NCBI RefSeq assembly: GCF_000018885.1
Contig: NC_010168.1
Span: 248,001 to 312,000, forward strand
DNA from: Renibacterium salmoninarum ATCC 33209
GTDB lineage: Bacteria; Actinomycetota; Actinomycetes; Actinomycetales; Micrococcaceae
DNA length: 64,000 nt
Direction of reading: 5' to 3'
The position numbers and the translations under genes are program-made. Shown in pieces: positions 7,857-16,798 of this stretch. The notes beneath the pieces were generated by a model. The model was not told where the DNA came from and made no database searches. It saw only the letters and a program-made list of their open reading frames with translations. Numbering within the stretch: position 1 is the first letter of the stretch; each line of letters starts with the position of its first letter.

Positions 7857-9017
7857 ATGATTTCTTATAATTCGAACCACGACGACGTCGACTTAAACGC
7901 GGCGCAACAAGCGGCTTTGGCGTCCTTCCACGCAGTAATACCTGCGGGCGGCGTGGGAACCAGATTGTGGCCGCTCTCGCGCGCTGGCGCGCCCAAGTTT
8001 CTGCATGATCTGACTGGTTCTGGCAGTACTTTATTGCGAGCTACTTACGACAGGCTGACCCCGCTTGCGCAGGAGCGAATGATGGTGGTCACCGGTGCGG
8101 CGCACAAAGAAGCGGTTTGCGCACAGCTGCCGGAGGTGCCTGACTCCGAGCTAGTGCTTGAAAGCGAACCAAAAGATTCCGCTGCAGCCATTGGCTTAGC
8201 GGCAGCGATCTTGCATCGGCGGGATCCGGAAATCATTATGGGATCCTTTGCCGCTGATCATGTGATTAGTCCGGACTCGGTTTTTCAGGCAGCAGTCCAG
8301 GAAGCGATTTTGACTGCGGCGACCGGGAAGATCGTCACCATTGGCATAACACCAACGCACGCTTCGACGGGGTTCGGCTATATCCTCACCGGCGAGCCGC
8401 TCAACATTCCTGGTGCACCGAACGCGCACGCCGTGGCGGAATTCGTTGAAAAGCCGAATCAGGCGACGGCTGATAAGTACTTGGCCGAAGGCGGATACAA
8501 CTGGAACGCGGGAATGTTTGTTGCGCCGGTGAAGTTGATGCTCAAGCATTTGGCCGCGAATGAGCCTGAATTACATGCCGGTCTCATTGCAATTGCTGAC
8601 GCCTGGGACACCCCGGAGCGAGAAGAAGTAACGGGCCGTATTTGGCCCACGTTGCCGAAGATTGCCATTGACTATGCTGTCGCTGAACCTGCCGCAGTCG
8701 CAGGCGATGTTGCAGTGGTACCAGCATCCTTTAGATGGGATGACGTGGGTGACTTCGCCGCGATCGGCCGCCTCAACAGCGCTAAAGACGCAGATAACGT
8801 CACGGTGCTTGGCGAGGGCGCGCGACGGGTTTTCACTGAAAATGCCTCGGGCGTTGTGGTCACTGACACCAAACGTGTCATCGCACTGATTGGTATTGAC
8901 GACGTCGTCATCGTGGACACGCCCGACGCACTTTTGGTCACGACGACGGCGCATGCGCAACGTGTTAAAGCTGCGGTCGAGAGCCTCAAGGCTTCCGGCG
9001 ACGTCGATGTGCTCTGA
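7857..9017 (+). CDS. manC: Mannose-1-phosphate guanylyltransferase
   Basis: The 386-residue enzyme makes GDP-mannose from mannose 1-phosphate and GTP for glycan, glycolipid and protein mannosylation. The nucleotidyltransferase signature IPAGGVGTRLWPLSR sits near residue 30, with APKFLHDL after it, FAADHVI (metal and nucleotide site) and the FVEKP motif. There is no C-terminal phosphomannose isomerase domain, so it is the short monofunctional type. The gene is divergent from sdhC and is followed six bases later by the TPR gene. Symbol by family; manB is also used in actinobacteria. Confidence 0.88.
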   Translation: MISYNSNHDDVDLNAAQQAALASFHAVIPAGGVGTRLWPLSRAGAPKFLHDLTGSGSTLLRATYDRLTPLAQERMMVVTGAAHKEAVCAQLPEVPDSELVLESEPKDSAAAIGLAAAILHRRDPEIIMGSFAADHVISPDSVFQAAVQEAILTAATGKIVTIGITPTHASTGFGYILTGEPLNIPGAPNAHAVAEFVEKPNQATADKYLAEGGYNWNAGMFVAPVKLMLKHLAANEPELHAGLIAIADAWDTPEREEVTGRIWPTLPKIAIDYAVAEPAAVAGDVAVVPASFRWDDVGDFAAIGRLNSAKDADNVTVLGEGARRVFTENASGVVVTDTKRVIALIGIDDVVIVDTPDALLVTTTAHAQRVKAAVESLKASGDVDVL

Positions 9018-9023
9018 TCAGTC

Positions 9024-9515
9024 ATGCCAGCGAATCAAACTAATCAAGCCAGCATTGAGCAGCTTTGGCTCAGATTCGATGACTTTTCCGAAGCAGAATT
9101 CCGCGTTGAGCTAGAAGCGTTGCTGGCGCAGTTGCCGGCTGGCGATCCGCAGATCTCTTTTGCGCGCGGCGGGTTCTTTGATTCGACCGGACATCCGGAG
9201 CAAGCGATCCCGCTATATCGTCAAGCGTTAGCTGAAGGGCTCGCTGGAGCACAACGTCGCCAACTGACAGTGCAGTTGGCCAGTTCGTTGCGCAACTTGG
9301 GCGAGTTAGACGAGGCTGAAGCGCTGTTACGTGCCGAAGTCGCGAGGCCCCAGAACGAATACACCGCCGCGCTTCAAGGATTCTTAGCGCTGGTACTCAG
9401 CTCCCAAGGTAAAGAACGTGAAGCGTTGTCAATATCCCTGTTAGCGCTTGTTCCGCACTTGCCGAGGTATCAACGATCGATGACCAATTATGCGCAGGCG
9501 CTGCTCGAAGATTGA
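9024..9515 (+). CDS. Tetratricopeptide-repeat protein
   Basis: The 163-residue soluble protein is built of TPR-like helix pairs: SFARGGFFDSTGHPEQAIPLYRQAL, then LASSLRNLGELDEAEALLRAEV, then a third at GFLALVLSSQGKEREALS. Such proteins act as scaffolds; the partner is unknown. It lies six bases after manC, so is probably co-transcribed, but has no obvious part in mannose metabolism. It resembles the standalone TPR proteins annotated in Arthrobacter-type genomes. Confidence 0.75.
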   Translation: MPANQTNQASIEQLWLRFDDFSEAEFRVELEALLAQLPAGDPQISFARGGFFDSTGHPEQAIPLYRQALAEGLAGAQRRQLTVQLASSLRNLGELDEAEALLRAEVARPQNEYTAALQGFLALVLSSQGKEREALSISLLALVPHLPRYQRSMTNYAQALLED

Positions 9516-9580
9516 GCGCGAATCTCGCCGTATGACGCTCCAGTGAAGGCTAAACGGCGCTAAGTCGTTAGAGTTTCTTT

Positions 9581-10783
9581 GTGCGTAATTACACTCAAGA
9601 TGCCGAGCCCACTGAGGCAATCGGGCCGTGGTTGGAGCCGCTACTGGCGGAGCTCACCGAATTTCGTCGCGATTTGCACCAGCATCCTGAACTTTCACGG
9701 CAAGAATTTCGCACCACCGACAAGATCGTGGAACGACTAAGCGCTGCCGGGCTGCAGCCGCGTCGGTTGGCTGGTACTGGGGTTATTGTCGACGTCGGCG
9801 CTGGACCGGTAGCTACCGCGTTACGCGGCGATATTGACGCGCTTCCGGTGATCGAAGAAACCGGGCTACCTTTTGCCTCGGTCAATCACGGCGTGACTCA
9901 TGCCTGCGGGCACGACGTGCACACCACCACGATGCTTGGTATCGCCTTGGTGTTGCAAGCCATCCACAGCCAGAAGCCGCTGGGCGGCACCATTCGAATC
10001 ATTTTCCAGCCGGCCGAAGAAATCATGCCCGGTGGGGCTCTGGACTGTATAGCGCAAGAGGCTCTCACCGGCGTGCCGAGGATCATGGCGCTGCACTGTG
10101 ACCCGCGCATCGAAGTGGGTAAAATTGGCACCCGAATCGGTGCGATAACTTCGGCCTCAGATACGATTCGGATCGAACTCAGCGGTCGTGGCGGCCATAC
10201 TTCCCGGCCGCACCTGACCGAGGATCTGGTCTTCGCGTTAGCGCAGATTGCGATCAACGTCCCCGCGGTACTTTCGCGCAGAGTTGATGTGCGTAGTGGG
10301 GTTTCAGTGGTCTGGGGACAGATTCAGGCTGGCGCTGCACCGAACGCCATTCCGGCCAACGGGTTCATGTCCGGAACTATGCGCTGCCTTGATCGGGACG
10401 CTTGGCATTCCGCTGGCGAGTTGCTCGACGACGTCGTTCAGCAAGTCGCCGCGCCATACGGCGTTGATGTGCACCTGGAACACACGCGTGGCGTGCCGCC
10501 GGTAGCCAACTCGGAACATGAAACGGTAATTATCGAAGCCGCAGCCCGCGCTGAACTGGGCGAAGACGCGGTGGTACTCACACCACAATCCATGGGTGGT
10601 GAGGATTTCGCCTGGTTCCTCCAGGACATCCCTGGCGCGATGATGAGGTTAGGCACGCACACGCCGGGTGGCGAGGTTTACGATTTGCACCGTGGTGACT
10701 ACGCCCTCAACGAAGCTGCACTAGCAAATGGCATCCGGGTGCTCGCCGCTACCGCATTGCGCACTATCCGTGACCTGCCCTAA
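9581..10783 (+). CDS. M20 family metallo-amidohydrolase
   Basis: The 400-residue cytosolic enzyme of the M20D (IAA-amino acid / N-acyl-amino acid amidohydrolase) type starts at GTG 9581. Metal-site motifs are visible: CGHDVHT, the PAEEIMPGG Glu pair and GGEDFAWF near the C-terminus. A dimerisation domain lies between (RIELSGRGGHTSRPH). Family members remove acyl groups from amino acids or peptides; the specific substrate cannot be deduced. It is convergent with the broken oxidoreductase at 10809. Confidence 0.85.
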   Translation: MRNYTQDAEPTEAIGPWLEPLLAELTEFRRDLHQHPELSRQEFRTTDKIVERLSAAGLQPRRLAGTGVIVDVGAGPVATALRGDIDALPVIEETGLPFASVNHGVTHACGHDVHTTTMLGIALVLQAIHSQKPLGGTIRIIFQPAEEIMPGGALDCIAQEALTGVPRIMALHCDPRIEVGKIGTRIGAITSASDTIRIELSGRGGHTSRPHLTEDLVFALAQIAINVPAVLSRRVDVRSGVSVVWGQIQAGAAPNAIPANGFMSGTMRCLDRDAWHSAGELLDDVVQQVAAPYGVDVHLEHTRGVPPVANSEHETVIIEAAARAELGEDAVVLTPQSMGGEDFAWFLQDIPGAMMRLGTHTPGGEVYDLHRGDYALNEAALANGIRVLAATALRTIRDLP

Positions 10784-10808
10784 CTGGGCTGTCGAATGGG
10801 CAGTTAGC

Positions 10809-11792
10809 TCAGTCAGTGATGACGACTAACTTGCCAGCGGCACTACCAGATTCCATCGCGGTGTGCGCTTCAACGATTTGATCGAATGCGTAAATCTTTC
10901 CGATGGGCACCGTTGCAGTTCCGCTGGCAACCGCATCAAGAAATCCCTGCAATACCGCCGGGGAAAGATCCTCAGAGCCGCCACCATATGCGCTGAGTCG
11001 CACACCGCGCGGTAGGTACTCAATCGGATAGAAGTCTTTGACTGTCCACTCGTTGGAGAGCATCCCAGTAAAGCAAGCGGTACCCAAAACCTTGACCGAG
11101 GCCAGGGTGCCCGGCAGGGTATGCGTGCCAATGAGCTCAAGGGCTGCATCGACGCCGTCGGGCAGTATCTGCCGAACCTGCGCGGCGATCTGGCCATCGT
11201 CGATCAATACATGATCTACGCCTAGCGCTCGCAGAGCTTAGGTTTTTGCTTCACTGCGAGTGGTAGACAGTAGGGTCATGTTTTTAAGCTTGGCCAACAC
11301 TGCGGTCGCCATGCCAATTGAGGAGGTGCCGCCACGAATCAGGATCGATTGCCCAGCTTGGGCGTTCAGGCCAATCGAAAGTGAACCGTTGGCGGTTTGC
11401 AGCATTTCGGGAACCGCACCTAATACCGACCAGTCGAGCTCGCTGCGAAAGGCAATCACCTGGCCGGCCGGTACGCAGGTGTATTCGGCGTATCCGCCGT
11501 CGAAAGTTCTACCCATTCCGCCCATCATGGTGACAACCTGCTGACCAGGCTCAAATTCTCCGCCAGGGCATTCGGCAACAACGCCAGTCGCTTCGATGCC
11601 GAGGACCCTGGGGAACGTGACCCCTTCGGCTAGACCCAATCTGGTATGCAGTTCGGATCGATTAAGCCCAAAGGCTTTTACTCGAATCAATACCTGCCCG
11701 GTGGCGGGAACGGGAATCGGCAGGGAACGGATGGTGAGAGCCCCGGGTGCTCCCGGGCCATCGAGGAAAATAGCTTGCATAGTTCCGGTCAT
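10809..11792 (-). pseudogene. Quinone oxidoreductase / zinc-type alcohol dehydrogenase family, interrupted by TAA
   Basis: The N-terminal GroES-like half (MQAIFLDGPGAPGALTIRS, ending SEAKT) is followed by an in-frame TAA at 11238-11240. The same frame then continues ALRALGVDHVLIDDGQ into the remaining nucleotide-binding half and ends GKLVVITD. The Rossmann loop is GGTSSIGMA. No zinc-ligand cluster is seen, pointing to the NADPH:quinone reductase branch. The likely start is ATG 11792 or 11780. It is divergent from ohrR across a shared operator, so it may have belonged to the peroxide regulon. Confidence 0.85.
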
Positions 11793-11875
11793 TGCATCGA
11801 CTCGTTTCCAAGGGGGATTCGTTACTGCAACGATCATATGACTGCCAGAGATTCTGGAAAAGGTATCGGATTTTG

Positions 11876-11901
11876 CAATTAGGTTGTGCACAATCTAATT
11901 G
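11876..11901. promoter_or_regulatory. OhrR-type operator palindrome
   Basis: A 26-bp near-perfect palindrome reads CAATTAGGTTGTG / CACAATCTAATTG, with one mismatched pair. It sits 18 bases upstream of the ohrR ATG and between the divergent oxidoreductase and ohrR. The arrangement and the CAATTxxATTG elements resemble the operators known for OhrR/MarR peroxide sensors. The site is preserved although both flanking genes are broken. Confidence 0.7.
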
Positions 11902-11918
11902 TGTACAACAGTAAAAGT

Positions 11919-12354
11919 ATGGGTGAACGGCAAGCCCTCAAATCGCAAGTTTGTTTTGCGCTGTATTCCACTTCCCGATCGTTTACCGCGGCCTACCGCC
12001 CCATGTTGGAATCGGTTGGACTGACCTAGCCCGCAATACTTGGTGTTGTTGCTGTTATGGGAACAAGACGGCGCTACCGTGCACGAATTAGGCGAGGCAT
12101 TGCAGCTGGATTCTGGCACGCTCTCGCCGCTGTTGAAGCGGATGGAGGTGGCAGGACTGATTCGCCGCCGGCGCGCCGTCGATGACGAGCGTCGGGTGGA
12201 GGTCGAGCTAACTGACGAAGGCGTCGCGCTCCGCGAACGTGCTGGTGCAGTGCCACACGACCTGGCCGAAAAGGCCGGTATTAGCGCGGAAGAAGTTCAA
12301 CAACTGTGCTCAATTCTAGCAAAACTCAACACTTCACTCCGCCAGACTGTTTAG
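11919..12354 (+). pseudogene. ohrR: MarR-family organic-peroxide sensor OhrR, frameshifted
   Basis: The frame opens at ATG 11919 (MGERQALKSQVCFALYSTSR), contains the QVCFALY segment with the reactive Cys of OhrR, and runs to LESVGLT, then hits TAG at 12027. Removing one G near 12028 restores the expected TYPQYLVLLLLWEQDG and leads into the downstream frame with the winged-helix domain (LSPLLKRMEVAGLIRRRR). OhrR represses ohr until its Cys is oxidised by organic hydroperoxides. A one-base insertion therefore kills the regulator, removing the DNA-binding domain. Confidence 0.88.
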
Positions 12355-12403
12355 CTTTCCCACAGATTTTGACCACTAAATTTCACAAATTAGAAGGAGC
12401 ATC

Positions 12404-12832
12404 ATGAACATCGTTTACACCGCAGAAGCCCTTGCTACCGGCGATGGCCGCAATGGCCACGGCCGCAGCTCAGACGGCCAGTTGGACGTTACGCTAGCTA
12501 GCCCGGTTGAAATGGGTGGCAGCGGCGAAGGTACCAATCCGGAGCAACTCTTTGCTGTTGGATATGCGGGATGTTTCCACTCGGCCCTGCGCGTGGTGGC
12601 TCGTCGGTAAAAGGCCGATGTTACTGATTCCACCGTCACGGCAAAGGTTGGCATGGGCGCCAACGGTGAAGGTGGTTACGGCCTGGCAGTGGAGCTCGAA
12701 GTGAGCCTGCCCGCAGTAGATGCCGCCACCGCGCAAGCCCTTGTTGAAGCAGCACATCAGGTTTGCCCGTATTCCAACGCCACTCGCGGCAACATCGAGG
12801 TCAAGCTCTCACCCGCAGGAGTCGCAGCATGA
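12404..12832 (+). pseudogene. ohr: Organic hydroperoxide resistance protein Ohr, interrupted by TAA
   Basis: ATG 12404 follows AGAAGGAG. The frame encodes the N-terminal half of Ohr with the catalytic Cys in GYAGCFHSAL, then TAA at 12608-12610. The same frame continues KADVTDSTVTAKVG and includes the second catalytic Cys (VCPYSNATRGN), ending GVAA at 12832. Both cysteines are preserved, so one nonsense mutation separates the two redox residues. Ohr is a thiol peroxidase that reduces lipid and organic hydroperoxides. The end overlaps the next start (ATGA). Confidence 0.9.
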
Positions 12833-13845
12833 GCTTGCCGGTCTCAACACGTCAATTTGAACTGGCGTCGCGCCCGAACGGGGTACCGACGCTGGAGAAC
12901 TTCCGCTTCACCGAGGCAGATTTGCCCGAACTGGCTGACGGCCAGATTCTGGTCAAAAACGTCGCCGTCTCGGTGGACCTCTATATGCGTGGCCGGATGA
13001 ACGACGTCAAGTCGTATGTGCCGCCATTTCAACTTGATAAGCCGCTGGACGGCGGCGCGGTGGGCGAAGTTATCGCCAGCCGTAGTGACAGCGTTCAGGT
13101 GGGCGACGCCGTCGTCCATGACCGGGGCTGGCGCGATTACTTGATTGCCGACGCTGCTCGAGTGCAGAAGATTGACCTTTCCCTTGCGCCGGCGAGCGCG
13201 TACTTGGGCGTGCTAGGCATGACCGGTCTGACCGCTTATATTGGCCTGACTAAGATCGCTGAGTCCAAAGCTGGCGACGTGGTTTTCGTCTCCGGTGCGG
13301 CCGGAGCTGTTGGCTCGTTGGTGGGGAAAATTGCCAAGCAACTCGGCGCCGCTCGGGTCATTGGTAGCGCAGGCTCTGCCGAGAAGGTTGCCCAGCTGCT
13401 TGAGTTGGGCTTTGACGCAGCATTCAACTACAACGACGGTCCGGTCAAGGATCAGCTCAAAGCTGCTTTGGGTGATTTTGACGGCATCGACGTGTATTTC
13501 GACAACGTTGGCGGCGAGCATCTTGAAGCGGCAATTTGGCATTTGAACAAGTTTGGTCGAGTTGCCCTTTGCGGTGCGATCAGCCAGTACAACTCCACAG
13601 AAGCTCCGGTCGGGCCGCGCAACTTTGCGTTAGCAATCGGCAAAGAGCTCAATTTCCATGGCTTCATTGTGAGCTCGTATGCGAAGTTTGCCGGTGAATA
13701 CGCCCAGCTTGTTGGCCCTTTGGTTGCGAGCGGGAAGATTCAGTACAAGGAAACCGTTGTCCGAGGTATAGAGAACACGGCACAAGCTTTCATCGACATG
13801 CTGGGCGGTGCCAATACTGGAAAGATGGTCATCACCGTTGACTGA
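12829..13845 (+). CDS. NADP-dependent oxidoreductase (MDR family, prostaglandin/alkenal reductase type)
   Basis: This 338-residue member of the medium-chain reductase superfamily starts at ATG 12829, overlapping the ohr stop. The N-terminal VSVDLYMRGRMND and the GLTAYIGL ... VFVSGAAGAVGSLVGKIAKQLG segments are those of the leukotriene B4 12-hydroxydehydrogenase / curcumin reductase CurA branch, which reduces alpha,beta-unsaturated carbonyls with NADPH. Position behind ohr suggests removal of reactive aldehydes from lipid peroxidation. It is intact, but its promoter probably lies upstream of broken ohr. Confidence 0.85.
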   Translation: MSLPVSTRQFELASRPNGVPTLENFRFTEADLPELADGQILVKNVAVSVDLYMRGRMNDVKSYVPPFQLDKPLDGGAVGEVIASRSDSVQVGDAVVHDRGWRDYLIADAARVQKIDLSLAPASAYLGVLGMTGLTAYIGLTKIAESKAGDVVFVSGAAGAVGSLVGKIAKQLGAARVIGSAGSAEKVAQLLELGFDAAFNYNDGPVKDQLKAALGDFDGIDVYFDNVGGEHLEAAIWHLNKFGRVALCGAISQYNSTEAPVGPRNFALAIGKELNFHGFIVSSYAKFAGEYAQLVGPLVASGKIQYKETVVRGIENTAQAFIDMLGGANTGKMVITVD

Positions 13846-14893
13846 TGTAACTGCGCCCCAATCCCACGCTGATCAGAGTGCGGATCAAAAGATTCAACTG
13901 TCCGTTCTGGATCTAGCCAGTGTGGGGGTGGGGCGTAGCTCTACGCAAGCGCTAGCGGACTCCACCACTTTGGTGCAGGCGGCAGACCGGCTTGGCTACG
14001 CACGCTACTGGGTGGCGGAGCACCACAATATGCCGGCGGTCGCTTCGACGAACCCGCCAGTTTTGATGGCGCATCTGGCTGGGGCAAGCGAACGGATCAA
14101 ACTCGGATCCGGTGGGGTGATGTTGCCTAATCACGCACCGCTGGTGGTAGCCGAGCAATTCGCCTTACTGGAAGCTCTGCACCCGGGGCGGATTGACCTC
14201 GGCATCGGCCGGGCACCCGGAACCGACGGAGCCACTGCGCAGGCATTGCGTCGGCATACTGATGCAATGTCGGTGGAGGACTTTCCGCTGCATGTCTTGG
14301 AGACGATGGCGATGCTGGGCGATGTGCGGCCAGAACTGATCGAGGCATTGGGCACTCGGAAGCCGCTCGCGGCGACGCCAAACGCGCAGTCGTACCCGGA
14401 GGTCTGGCTATTAGGCTCCTCGGGCTACAGCGCCCAGATGGCTGGCATGCTTGGACTCCGGTACAGCTATGCGCATCATTTCGCGCCCGACGCGCTTGCC
14501 GCCGTCGAACTTTACCGAAGCTCTTTCAAGCCCTCACCCGCGCTGGAAAAGCCGCACGTGATGATTGCGACGTCTGCTTTGATTGCAGAGTCTGCTGAAA
14601 GGGCTGAGTTCCTCGCTGGCCCGAGCCGAGTGCAGGCGCTCGCCTTGCGGACCGGAATGCTGGGGCCGATTGTGACTCCTGAGCAAGCTGCCGAGCGCGT
14701 TTTCAGCGAAGCTGAGCTTGCTGCGATGAAACACCTGCCGGCGATTAAAACCGTGGGCACGGTGGAAACGGTGCTTCCAGAGTTGCGCGCCTTGGTTGAG
14801 GCAACTGGGGCAGATGAGCTGATGGTCACGGGCTACACGTATAACGTGCAGCACCGAATCGACACCTTGGAAGCGCTCGCCGCCAACTGGTGA
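13838..14893 (+). CDS. LLM-class (luciferase-like) flavin-dependent oxidoreductase
   Basis: The 351-residue TIM-barrel flavin enzyme has SVLDLASVGVG at the N-terminus, RYWVAEHHNMPAVAS, and the conserved LGSGGVMLPNHAPL and IDLGIGRAPGTD segments of the MsnO8-like subgroup. It uses FMN and reduced flavin or F420 on an unknown substrate. The start is probably TTG 13838, overlapping the previous stop by eight bases; an in-frame ATG at 13808 would overlap more. It is probably in one transcript with the preceding reductase and ends just before a long palindrome. Confidence 0.82.
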   Translation: MTDVTAPQSHADQSADQKIQLSVLDLASVGVGRSSTQALADSTTLVQAADRLGYARYWVAEHHNMPAVASTNPPVLMAHLAGASERIKLGSGGVMLPNHAPLVVAEQFALLEALHPGRIDLGIGRAPGTDGATAQALRRHTDAMSVEDFPLHVLETMAMLGDVRPELIEALGTRKPLAATPNAQSYPEVWLLGSSGYSAQMAGMLGLRYSYAHHFAPDALAAVELYRSSFKPSPALEKPHVMIATSALIAESAERAEFLAGPSRVQALALRTGMLGPIVTPEQAAERVFSEAELAAMKHLPAIKTVGTVETVLPELRALVEATGADELMVTGYTYNVQHRIDTLEALAANW

Positions 14894-14899
14894 CGCCCA

Positions 14900-14977
14900 C
14901 TACGGATGCATTTTCGGCATAGGGATTCCCTATCAAGGCGTTGTTGGTGCATCCCTATGCCGAAAATGCATCCGTAG
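14900..14977. repeat. Long palindrome, family B copy 1
   Basis: Perfect 27-bp arms (14900-14926 and 14951-14977), starting CTACGGATGCATTTTCGGCA, enclose a 24-base loop, seven bases after the LLM gene stop. The right-arm core GAAAATGCATCCG recurs in the palindrome at 57791-57867. It may serve as terminator for the oxidoreductase transcript. Confidence 0.88.
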
Positions 14978-15278
14978 AGTGTTAGGGGGGCGAGGCGATT
15001 TTGCGACAGTCGATTGATAACAACTTCCCAACGATGCGGCAAGAGTGACGCTGTGGATTTCTTCAGTGATCTATGTCGCACTACGATAAGGTGATGATTG
15101 CGCTGGCGGGCTCTTAACTCGATGAGGAGCCTACGGCGCAGCACCACGACGATATCAGTGAAAACAGAGTTGAGGGACATGGTGTGTCACACCATGACGG
15201 ACGGACACTCATTGAAGCATCCAGTGGAACTCGCATCGTTATCTGCCCTGTGAAAATCAGGATTGTCTGGAGGAACGC
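14978..15278 (+). other. Non-coding stretch ending in an orphan ribosome site at an IS edge
   Basis: No convincing gene is seen in these 301 bases. A weak frame from ATG 15073 (MSHYDKVMIALAGS) stops after 14 codons. The last bases contain GGAGGAA at 15269-15275, a good ribosome-binding site only three bases from the IS left end, with no start codon left. I infer that this is the leader of a gene lost at the IS junction, possibly the first gene of the nucleoside transporter operon whose tail starts at 16799. Confidence 0.4.
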
Positions 15279-16621
15279 TGAACCGTTACCGGTTTCTTGC
15301 CGCTTTTATGCGAGCCCCTGCACCGGTTGGGCCGGGATGGTTTCTTTAGCGTAATACACTACTTCGTGTTCTGTCGGTGGGATGTCTCCGATGCTGGTGT
15401 GTAGGCGGTCGTTGTTGTACCAATCGATCCAGGCCAAGCTGGCCCATTCAACCTCATCGATGGTTTTCAACGGCCCGTTGCGGAAGGGAGAATCTTCTCG
15501 GACGGCTTCAGTCTTGAACAGGCCGATGGTGGACTCGGCCAAGGCGTTATCGTAGGCGTCCCCGACAGAGCCGATTGATGCTGCGATGCCCTCCAGAGTC
15601 AGGGTTTCCCCGAAATGCAAGGAAGTGTACTGGGACCCGGCGGCGGAATGATGGATCAGCCCTTCTGCGACCGGATGCCTGGTGCGTGTCCGCTGCCATA
15701 AGCCCATCCTGAGTGCTGTGCTCACCAGGGCGGTGTCCTTGATCGTGGAGATGTTCCAGCCCACGATGTACTTGGAGAAACAATCAATGATGAACGCGAC
15801 ATAGACGAAACCTGCCCAGGTGCGCACATAGGTGAAGTCCGCAACCCAGCGCTGATTTGGGCCAGCTGCGGTGAAGCACCGATCCAATAAATCCGGGGCA
15901 CGGTCATGGTTTCGGTCCGGCACCGTGGTGCGCACACCTTTGCCCCGTACCCGGCCTTTCAAACTCAACAAGCTCATGAGCCGGTTCACCTGCCGGTAAG
16001 AGACCTCGAATCCTTTCCGACGCAGCCAAGCCGTCATTTTCCTCCTCCCGTACATTCCCTCCGGTGTCCCTACCGTTCCTAGCAACGCATCCATAACCGA
16101 AGCCTCTGCCATGTCCCGGACCGAAGCGGTGGAGACCTTCCAACTACGGTAGGTCCGGGCAGTGACCGTTAAGCCCTGGCCACGCAGGACCTTGCAGATC
16201 ACCTCGACTGCCCAGCCAAGGAAGCGTTGTTCATCGATGAATCCCCTGATCAATGCTTCGCGGGGGTCGAGTTCCCCCGCGAAGAAAACCGACGCAGCCT
16301 TCACAATCTCTAACGACTCACGCAGCTCACGATTCTCACGTTTGAGCGCACGTACCTGCTCCGATTCCGTCGTGGACATCCCTACCCTGGTCCCGGCATC
16401 AATTTAGGCCTGCCTCACCCAACGACGTAGGGATTCCTTCCCAACCCCGACTTTGCCGCCCACAGCAGCACAAGCAGCCATCAACGATGGATACTCCTGG
16501 AGATGATCCAAAACCAGCCGCACCGACCTGTCCCGAACCTCCCGCGAAAACTTCCGATTCATAACCATCAATACTTCCTTCCAAACTCAAAAGGAAGCGG
16601 CATAAAACCGGTAACGGTTCA
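15279..16621 (-). mobile_element. IS3-family insertion sequence, copy 1 (1343 bp)
   Basis: The ends are perfect 17-bp inverted repeats: TGAACCGTTACCGGTTT at 15279 and its complement ending at 16621. A second copy of identical length is at 34436-35778 with only a few base differences. No 3-4 bp target duplication is visible: the left flank ends CGC and the right begins GTC. The right flank is a piece of another IS (16622-16798), so this element entered, or recombined with, an older IS. Confidence 0.92.
15306..16562 (-). pseudogene. IS3-family transposase with internal TAA and mutated catalytic Asp
   Basis: ATG 16562 opens a 52-codon frame with a helix-turn-helix (KESLRRWVRQA) ending in TAA at 16404-16406. 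The same frame continues IDAGTRVG and MSTTESEQVRALKR (coiled coil) into a full integrase core ending at 15306. DDE residues: Asp in WVADFTYV and Glu in DNALAES are present. The second Asp, normally in an HSDxGSQY motif, is Ala here (HHSAAGSQY). In most IS3 elements orfB lies in the -1 frame; here everything is in one frame broken by a stop. Probably inactive. Confidence 0.8.
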
Positions 16622-16798
16622 GTCGAAATCGGCACCGCTGAATGGGCCGATTGGTACAACCACCGAAGGCTCTACCAGTACTGCGGAGACATCCCACCAG
16701 TAGAGCTAGAAAACCACTACTACAATCACTACCAGAGCACGGCAGCCGCCGACAGGCTCATCGTCTGAGAAACCCTCCGGACACACCGGGGCGATTCA
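16622..16798 (+). mobile_element. Remnant of an IS6110-like element (3' end)
   Basis: These 177 bases encode VEIGTAEWADWYNHRRLYQY to DRLIV and end in the inverted repeat CTCCGGACACACC..GATTCA, matching the transposase C-terminus and end of the complete element at 59905-61235. The rest is missing, cut at the IS3-family element on its left. Its right end directly abuts codon GAC of the transporter ATPase gene. Confidence 0.9.

Noticed and set aside
14833-15180. Minus-strand frame spanning the family B palindrome
   Set aside because: It runs through the hairpin and into the end of the LLM gene and has no recognisable features.
15306-16562. Normal IS3-type -1 programmed frameshift in the 1343-bp IS
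   Set aside because: Both parts of the transposase are in the same frame separated by TAA, so a frameshift would not join them.
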